Below, piece after piece: positions 58,373-64,000 of a DNA stretch of 64,000 bases. The number at the start of each line of letters is the position of its first letter. The first letter of the stretch is position 1. The position numbers and the translations under genes are program-made. Origin of the DNA: Ga0077555 sp033764055 (lineage in GTDB: Bacteria > Pseudomonadota > Alphaproteobacteria > Rhizobiales > Hyphomicrobiaceae); assembly GCA_033764055.1 (NCBI GenBank), contig JANRJI010000097.1, positions 57,019-121,018 of the forward strand. Direction: 5' to 3'. The notes beneath the pieces were generated by a model, which made no database searches, was not told the DNA's origin, and worked only from the letters and a program-made list of their open reading frames with translations.

Positions 58373-59314
58373 TCATCCGAGAGTGATGCTGTCGACCTCG
58401 GCGAGATCTTCGGCGGAGAGCTGCCACGACGCCGATTTGACGTTGGCCTCGACCTGCTCGGGGCTGGTGGCGCCGGCGATCACGCTCGAGATGTTGGGCC
58501 GAGCCAGCAGCCACGAGAAAGCGAGATCGAGCAGCGTGTGTCCACGCTGCTTGGCGAAGGTGGCGAGCTCCGCGGTGACACGCCAGTTGCGGTCGTTGAG
58601 ATACTTGTCCTGCCAGCGCCTGGTTTCGGTCAGGCGGGCCCCTGCCGGCATGTTGTCTCGCGAGTACTTGCCCGTCAGCAGTCCGCAGGCGAGCGGGAAG
58701 TACGGCAGCAGGCCCAGGCCGTACCGGCTCATCATCGGCATCAGCTCGCGGTCGGCATCGCGGACGAGCAGGCTGTACTCGTCCTGGCACGATACGAAGG
58801 CGTTGAGATTGCAACGCCGTGCCGTTTCCTGCGCCTCGACCACCATCCAGGCTGGGTGATTGGAGAGGCCAAGATGGCGCACCTTGCCGGCCCGGACCAG
58901 GTCGTCGAGCGTGCGCAGCGTCTCCTCCAACGGCGTCAGTGGATCGACCTGATGCACCTGGTAAAGATCGATGTAGTCGGTCTGCAGCCGCTTAAGGCTA
59001 CCTTCGACAGCGCTCATGATGTAGCGGCGCGAGGCGCCCTTGAGCTTGCCCGCGTCGTCCATCTGCATGCCGCACTTGGTGGCGAGCACGATCCTCTGAC
59101 GCTTGCCGCCCTTGAGCACCTCGCCCATCGCTGTTTCGGAGCCGCCGCGGCCCGAGTACATGTCGGCCGTATCGAAGAACGTGATGCCGAGGTCGATAGC
59201 CTTGTCGATGACCCGGCCGGTCTCCCGGGTGTCGATGCGGCCGCCGAAGTTGTTGCAGCCGATTCCGACGACGGAGACGCGAAGGCCGGACCTGCCAAGG
59301 TTGCGTTCGAGCAT
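58373..59314 (-). CDS. Aldo/keto reductase
   Basis: An NADPH-dependent carbonyl reductase of the AKR superfamily, 313 residues. Start ATG 59314 gives the usual LGRSGLRVSVVGIGCNNFGG opening. The catalytic tetrad region has FFDTADMYSGRGGSE (Asp and Tyr), VLATKCGM (Lys), and DYIDLYQVHQVD (His). The C-terminal cofactor segment is SSVIAGATSPEQVEAN. The open frame continues upstream to 59656, where it overlaps the universal-stress gene in another frame and is not family-like. The precise substrate is unknown; neighbours suggest sugar metabolism. Confidence 0.92.
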   Translation of the reverse strand: MLERNLGRSGLRVSVVGIGCNNFGGRIDTRETGRVIDKAIDLGITFFDTADMYSGRGGSETAMGEVLKGGKRQRIVLATKCGMQMDDAGKLKGASRRYIMSAVEGSLKRLQTDYIDLYQVHQVDPLTPLEETLRTLDDLVRAGKVRHLGLSNHPAWMVVEAQETARRCNLNAFVSCQDEYSLLVRDADRELMPMMSRYGLGLLPYFPLACGLLTGKYSRDNMPAGARLTETRRWQDKYLNDRNWRVTAELATFAKQRGHTLLDLAFSWLLARPNISSVIAGATSPEQVEANVKSASWQLSAEDLAEVDSITLG

Positions 59315-59489
59315 GATGGTTCTTCCGCTGGGGGCTTCCTCTTGCGAGGCTAATGGACAGGCCGTGGAATGGCCAGAGCTGGGGACGCTCGCTCGCTTGC
59401 TCGAGGGAGGCTGCAGGCGCTGACCCGCTTGCCCCCGGCTCTGAGCCGCGCACGGTGCCTTGCGCCGGCCGAGGAGCCGAGCCGTGGCG

Positions 59490-59930
59490 TCACCGTCTGT
59501 AGACCAGCACCGGCAGCATGCTGTGCGCCAGCAGCTTGGACGTCTCGCTGCCGAGCAGCAGCCGCTCGGCACCACGCCGACCGTGCGAGCCGGCCACGAT
59601 GAGGTGGCAACCGCGCTCCTGTGCGGACCGAAGGATGCTGACGTAGGGCTGGTCACCCGTCAAACGAACTGTCTCGCAAGGGACGCCGAGCCTTTCGGCA
59701 TGCTCTCGAATGGGGGCAAGGCAGGCGTCCGCATGGGCCTGCATGTGCTGGTCGAACTGCTCTTCGAGGTTGCCGACGGCGATCTCGCTCAGTGCGATCG
59801 CGCGCCACGTGGGGGTGACGATGACGGCGGTGAGGCGACCATCGAGCGACTTGGCAAGCGCCAGCGCATGACGGGCCGCCTCGAGGGCGAACGGCGACCC
59901 GTCGGTCGCTGCGAGGATGTGGCTGTACAT
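59490..59930 (-). CDS. Universal stress protein, UspA family
   Basis: A single-domain Usp of 146 residues. It begins YSHILAATDGSPFALEAARH, and has the ATP-binding signature GSHGRRGAERLLLGSETSKLL, matching G-x2-G-x9-G-S/T, so ATP binding is likely. Start ATG 59930 has GGAG nine bases upstream; ATG 59945 would add five residues. It precedes the aldo/keto reductase on the same strand with a 175-bp gap. Role: stress-related regulation, targets unknown. The 222 bp between it and mtnP hold no gene. Confidence 0.9.
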   Translation of the reverse strand: MYSHILAATDGSPFALEAARHALALAKSLDGRLTAVIVTPTWRAIALSEIAVGNLEEQFDQHMQAHADACLAPIREHAERLGVPCETVRLTGDQPYVSILRSAQERGCHLIVAGSHGRRGAERLLLGSETSKLLAHSMLPVLVYRR

Positions 59931-60152
59931 GGCTATCGGCTCCATCGACGCGGGTAAGGCGGACGCTCAGTGCCACGCGCCGGCCGAAATCGGCGATCGG
60001 GAGTTGCCGGGCTTTGAGCGGAATTATCGATCGAGAGCCGGGCCTCCCGTCGTACCTGATTTCCACCGGCACCGCTCGCGCCGCCGCCCGATTGCGGCTA
60101 TGAGATGGCGTCACATCGCGCTCGACCCGCGCGCCTGGAAGGATCGAGGCCC

Positions 60153-61031
<879 letters not shown>

Positions 61032-61086
61032 CGAAACGCAGCTACGACCGTTGACCCTTGCCGTCGCGCAACTAGATTCTTGCATC

Positions 61087-61599
61087 ATGAGCATTCTCGA
61101 CATCGTCACCATCCCAGACCCGGTCCTGCGCAAGGTGTCGGCACCCGTTGAGCGGGTCGACAAAGCGCTCCAGCAACTCGCGGACGACATGCTCGATACG
61201 ATGTACGACGCGCCGGGCATCGGGCTGGCCGCGCCGCAGGTCGGGGTCTCGCGCCGCCTGGTCGTGCTGGACGTGTCCGACAAGGACGGGGAGCGCAGCC
61301 CCCTGGTCCTGATCAATCCGGAGATCGTCCGCCTGTCCGACGATCGGCGCATCTACGAGGAAGGATGCCTGTCGATACCCGAGGTGAAGATCGAGATCGA
61401 GCGTCCGGCGAGCCTGACGGTGCGTTATCTCGACCGGGACGGCCGGCTGCAGGAGCTTTCGGCCGAAGGCCTGCTCGCCACGGCCATACAACACGAGGTC
61501 GACCACCTTGACGGCCGTCTGATCATCGATTTCCTCTCCCGGCTCAAGCGCGACATCATCGTGCGACGGTTCAAGAAGCAGGCGCGGACCGAGGCATAG
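61087..61599 (+). CDS. def: Peptide deformylase
   Basis: Removes the formyl group from the N-terminal Met of nascent proteins at the ribosome. The 170 residues show all three family motifs: GIGLAAPQVG, EGCLSIPE with the metal-binding Cys, and QHEVDHLDG with the two metal His and catalytic Glu. Start ATG 61087 fits the family's SILDIVTIPDPVLRKVS opening. It precedes fmt by 72 bp, the common def-fmt pairing. Confidence 0.96.
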   Translation: MSILDIVTIPDPVLRKVSAPVERVDKALQQLADDMLDTMYDAPGIGLAAPQVGVSRRLVVLDVSDKDGERSPLVLINPEIVRLSDDRRIYEEGCLSIPEVKIEIERPASLTVRYLDRDGRLQELSAEGLLATAIQHEVDHLDGRLIIDFLSRLKRDIIVRRFKKQARTEA

Positions 61600-61671
61600 A
61601 AGGGGTACACAGGCGAGGTTTGGGGTTCACAGCCGGTCCCCTTGCATCTCCTTAGAGCTGGAGACCGCCCT

Positions 61672-62592
61672 ATGCTGCGCGTCGTGTTCATGGGCACGCC
61701 CGAATTCTCCGTGCCGACGCTCGCCGAGATCATTGGTGCCGGACACGAGGTGGTAGCTGTCTACAGCCAGCCGCCGAGGCCCGCCGGCCGCGGCATGGAG
61801 CTACGGAAGTCGCCGGTGCACACGTATTCCGAGGCGGCGGCACTCCCGGTCCACACCCCGCGCAGTCTGAGGGGCGTGGCCGAGCAGGCCGCCTTCCGTG
61901 CACACGACGCCGACGTTGCGGTCGTCGTGGCCTATGGTCTGCTGCTCCCGAAGCCGATCCTCGACGCGCCGCGCCTCGGCTGCCTCAACCTGCACGGCTC
62001 CGCACTCCCCCGCTGGCGTGGTGCCGCACCGATCCAGCGCGCGATCATGGCGGGCGATACCGAGACGGCCGCCATGGTGATGCGGATGGACGAGGGCCTC
62101 GATACCGGGCCCGTCTGCCTCGCCGAGCGGATCCCGATCGGCCCCGACATGACGGCCGGCGAGCTCCACGACGTCATGATGACGACCGGGGCCAGCCTGA
62201 TGGTGCGGGCACTTGCGGCGCTGGAGCGCGGCAGTCTCGTCGAGACGCCGCAGCCGACCGAGGGCATCACCTACGCGGCCAAGATCGACAAGGCGGAGAC
62301 ACGTATCGATCTGACCCGGACGGCGACAGAGGTTTACGATCATATCCGCGGGCTTTCGCCTTTTCCGGGCGCGTGGCTCGAGGCGGGTCCCGAAGGCAGG
62401 CGCGAGCGGATCAAGGTGCTCAGGGCGGCCCTGGCCGACGGCCGCGGCATGCCCGGCACCGTCCTCGATCTGGCAGGTCCGGTGATCGCATGCGGCTCGG
62501 GCGCGATCCGCCTCGTCGAGGTGCAGCGCGCGGGTCGCAAGCCGGTGAGCGGACCCGAGCTGATGCGCGGGTTTGAGCTTGGGCGGTTGTGA
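61672..62592 (+). CDS. fmt: Methionyl-tRNA formyltransferase
   Basis: Formylates initiator Met-tRNA using 10-formyl-tetrahydrofolate. The 306 residues start LRVVFMGTPEFSVPTL; the catalytic region has LNLHGSALPRWRGAAPIQRAI and MDEGLDTGPV; and the C-terminal tRNA-binding domain ends GFELGRL. Start ATG 61672 has GGAG about 8 nt upstream. In many alphaproteobacteria truA follows; here the next gene is a DUF4189 protein in lower-G+C DNA, so the operon is cut short at this point. Confidence 0.96.
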   Translation: MLRVVFMGTPEFSVPTLAEIIGAGHEVVAVYSQPPRPAGRGMELRKSPVHTYSEAAALPVHTPRSLRGVAEQAAFRAHDADVAVVVAYGLLLPKPILDAPRLGCLNLHGSALPRWRGAAPIQRAIMAGDTETAAMVMRMDEGLDTGPVCLAERIPIGPDMTAGELHDVMMTTGASLMVRALAALERGSLVETPQPTEGITYAAKIDKAETRIDLTRTATEVYDHIRGLSPFPGAWLEAGPEGRRERIKVLRAALADGRGMPGTVLDLAGPVIACGSGAIRLVEVQRAGRKPVSGPELMRGFELGRL

Positions 62593-62711
62593 GGGGGTGC
62601 AATTGAGGCTGCGCTGTGCGGCGATAGGTCGGAGCTCGGCAGAATCGGGCGCCTTCCTGATGCAGCTTGCATGCCGGAAAGTTGTTTTCTGCGAATTTCC
62701 AGGAGGGGGAT

Positions 62712-63215
62712 ATGACGAGGCCCGATTCCAGCTTGAGGTCAATCATCGGGTTGGTCGTTCTAGCAACTATTGCGACTTATCCGAGCTCGGTCAATTCCCT
62801 TAGCCCTTATGAGCAAAGCCGTAGAGACCTCGGCGAGGATCTGACGCGCCAACACGAGAATTGGGAGCGGCAGCGGCGGGCACCATCTCCTGCAGCTCCT
62901 CAAGTAGCCCCGCGAAGGAAGCTATTTGGAGCGATTGCGGTGTCGGCTTCGACGGGTGCCGTTGGCTGGTCTCACGGTCAGAAGTCTCTCGATGCGGCAG
63001 AGAGCCGCGCTGAGCGAGAGTGCGCTGCTCACGCTGCCGATTGCCGTCGGGTGCTGTCCTGGGGGAATGGTTGCGGCTCGCTGGCGCTGGGCGATCGTTT
63101 CAACTGGGCTGTGGACAGTGCCCCAAATCAACATACTGCCGAGAGGGGTGCAGTGATGCAATGCGCCCGCTTCGACACGAATTGCCGGCCGTACCGTACG
63201 GTTTGCACGAGGTGA
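62712..63215 (+). CDS. DUF4189-domain exported protein
   Basis: A 167-residue protein starting at ATG 62712 directly behind AGGAGGGG. A hydrophobic leader (about 10-28) is followed by a charged linker (EQSRRDLGEDLTRQHENWERQ) and a DUF4189 domain: FGAIAVSASTGAVGWSHG, then SLDAAESRAERECAAHA and CRRVLSWGNGCGSLAL. Several cysteines probably form disulfides. Function is unknown for the family. The nucleotide composition is less G/C-rich than the housekeeping genes before it, suggesting a different history. Confidence 0.8.
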   Translation: MTRPDSSLRSIIGLVVLATIATYPSSVNSLSPYEQSRRDLGEDLTRQHENWERQRRAPSPAAPQVAPRRKLFGAIAVSASTGAVGWSHGQKSLDAAESRAERECAAHAADCRRVLSWGNGCGSLALGDRFNWAVDSAPNQHTAERGAVMQCARFDTNCRPYRTVCTR

Positions 63216-63270
63216 GGAGCACGACGATAGTAGCACAGTCGAAACGCGCGGACGTACGTCAAGGTATCGG

Positions 63271-64000
63271 CTACTCGGACGGCTTGAACCTGCCAGTGAG
63301 TATAGCGCTTCTGACGGTCTCGACGTAGCTCTGTCGATTCTCTCTTGCCTCTTCGAACAAGCGGGTAAGGGTCTGTTGATCCGCTTTCTTGATCTCGCAC
63401 GAACTTGTGCGGCTTAACCATTCTGCTTCAATTAGCACTGGGTTCTGGTCTTGAAGCGGCTCGATCAAAAAGAACTTGTCGGACCTGGCTGTAGTCTTGC
63501 CGTGCCGCGAGCAATCGAGCGACAGAGTGATGGAAACAGGTTCGGGGGCTAGTTGTACCTCGACGTCTCGGGTGCTTGAGCCGGCGCTGCTCGCCCGCTT
63601 GTTGGCAGGGAGTTCGATCGTGAGGGCTATTTTGCCTTCTGGCCGGACGTGGTCGAGCATAGCTAGGAGATCACTAGGATCTTCCGTCGGTTTGCCATCG
63701 ACTGCGAGGATGATAGTCCCTGGTTCCAGAACGTCTGCCGCGGGACTTCTCGGGTGAACGACTTGCACGACAACGGCGCTTGCATTCCGGGGCCGATCGA
63801 CCCTGATCATGCCGATGCCCAGCCAACCAGCGCCGACCAATTTGGGTGGTTGGCCGAATGCGCCCTTCTGTGCTGCACCAGAGTCAGCAGACCGTTTGAT
63901 CGGAGGCGAGCTTCCGCCACCGGAGCGCGAGCTCGATACGAGGTGGGCATTGTCGTTCACCTTCGACCGCCTCAGCGCCTCATCTATCGCCGCGGAGTGC
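63271..64000 (-). CDS. PDZ-domain protein, N-terminus outside the window
   Basis: The frame ends at 63271 and stays open to the right edge, reading AAIDEALRRSK before a possible GTG at 63960; the true start is probably beyond 64000. After a Ser/Gly/Pro-rich linker there is a PDZ-like domain: GWLGIGMIRVD, VVVQVVHPRSPAADV, LEPGTIILAVDGKPTEDPSD and IALTIELP. The C-terminal 100 residues (TLSLDCSRHGKTTA and beyond) are unrecognised, with three cysteines spread out. PDZ domains bind C-termini, often in periplasmic proteases, so a protease domain could lie upstream, unseen. Composition is low in G+C: 32 of 60 at 63361-63420. Confidence 0.7.
   Translation of the reverse strand, partial: HSAAIDEALRRSKVNDNAHLVSSSRSGGGSSPPIKRSADSGAAQKGAFGQPPKLVGAGWLGIGMIRVDRPRNASAVVVQVVHPRSPAADVLEPGTIILAVDGKPTEDPSDLLAMLDHVRPEGKIALTIELPANKRASSAGSSTRDVEVQLAPEPVSITLSLDCSRHGKTTARSDKFFLIEPLQDQNPVLIEAEWLSRTSSCEIKKADQQTLTRLFEEARENRQSYVETVRSAILTGRFKPSE

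Overview
The window looks like chromosomal DNA of a high-G+C alphaproteobacterium, most likely of the order Hyphomicrobiales (Rhizobiales). The inference rests on gene order (a DsbA-like gene, aroQ, accB, accC and aat in one direction; a histone-deacetylase-like gene, xseB, dxs, tlyA and an rlmD-like gene in one direction; def followed by fmt), on the number of CoA-linked catabolic genes, on an unaccompanied tripartite tricarboxylate transporter, and on coding density with G/C-rich third positions. I cannot name a genus. I found no rRNA, tRNA, CRISPR array, insertion sequence, phage or integrase.

Layout. 1-5400: aat (cut by the left edge), accC, accB, aroQ, a DsbA-like thiol oxidoreductase and an M48 peptidase, all on the minus strand. 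5600-12650: an aminotransferase, an MFS transporter and a short-chain dehydrogenase on plus, then a 3-hydroxyacyl-CoA dehydrogenase and a hydrolase with Sel1 repeats on minus. 12900-18550: recR, a family 2 glycosyltransferase, a solute-binding protein, then a compact unit of two DUF1127 genes, a VOC protein and an O6-alkylguanine methyltransferase, divergent from a YafY-type WYL regulator, with three copies of one 9-bp half-site between them. 18600-22600: TctC and TctA without TctB, and an epoxide hydrolase. 22900-27700: a plus-strand run of DUF547, VTT/DedA-like, disulfide-reductase-like and orphan histidine kinase genes. 27700-30600: a histidinol-dehydrogenase-family enzyme, DUF4142 and an alpha/beta hydrolase.

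30800-42700 is one long plus-strand run: a Dpp/Opp-type ABC transporter (fused ATPase, two tandem binding proteins, two permeases) closed by a terminator, then a CoA transferase, cytochrome c, secreted protein, SDR, duplicated alpha-beta-barrel protein and enoyl-CoA hydratase. The natural reading is uptake of an organic compound followed by CoA activation and oxidation; the substrate is not evident. The first binding-protein gene is interrupted by an in-frame TAG 31 codons before its original end. A decayed transglutaminase-like gene follows the run.

43100-50600 holds glycolate oxidase genes glcD, glcE and glcF, with a plus-strand GMC oxidoreductase lying between glcE and glcF and a LysR regulator divergent from glcD. 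50500-56700 is a housekeeping block (rlmD-like, tlyA, dxs, xseB, histone-deacetylase-like) into which an opposite-strand gene for a tyrosine-rich repeat protein is placed. 56800-64000 carries a small secreted protein, a Gfo/Idh/MocA oxidoreductase, an aldo/keto reductase, a universal stress protein, mtnP, def, fmt, and then a lower-G+C end with a DUF4189 protein and a PDZ-containing protein cut by the right edge.

The observations most worth checking are the TAG-interrupted binding protein, the WYL regulator facing an Ogt-containing operon, the TctA gene coupled to a 25-codon ORF where TctB would be expected, the split glc locus, and the transglutaminase relic. None amounts to a clearly new defence or mobile system.
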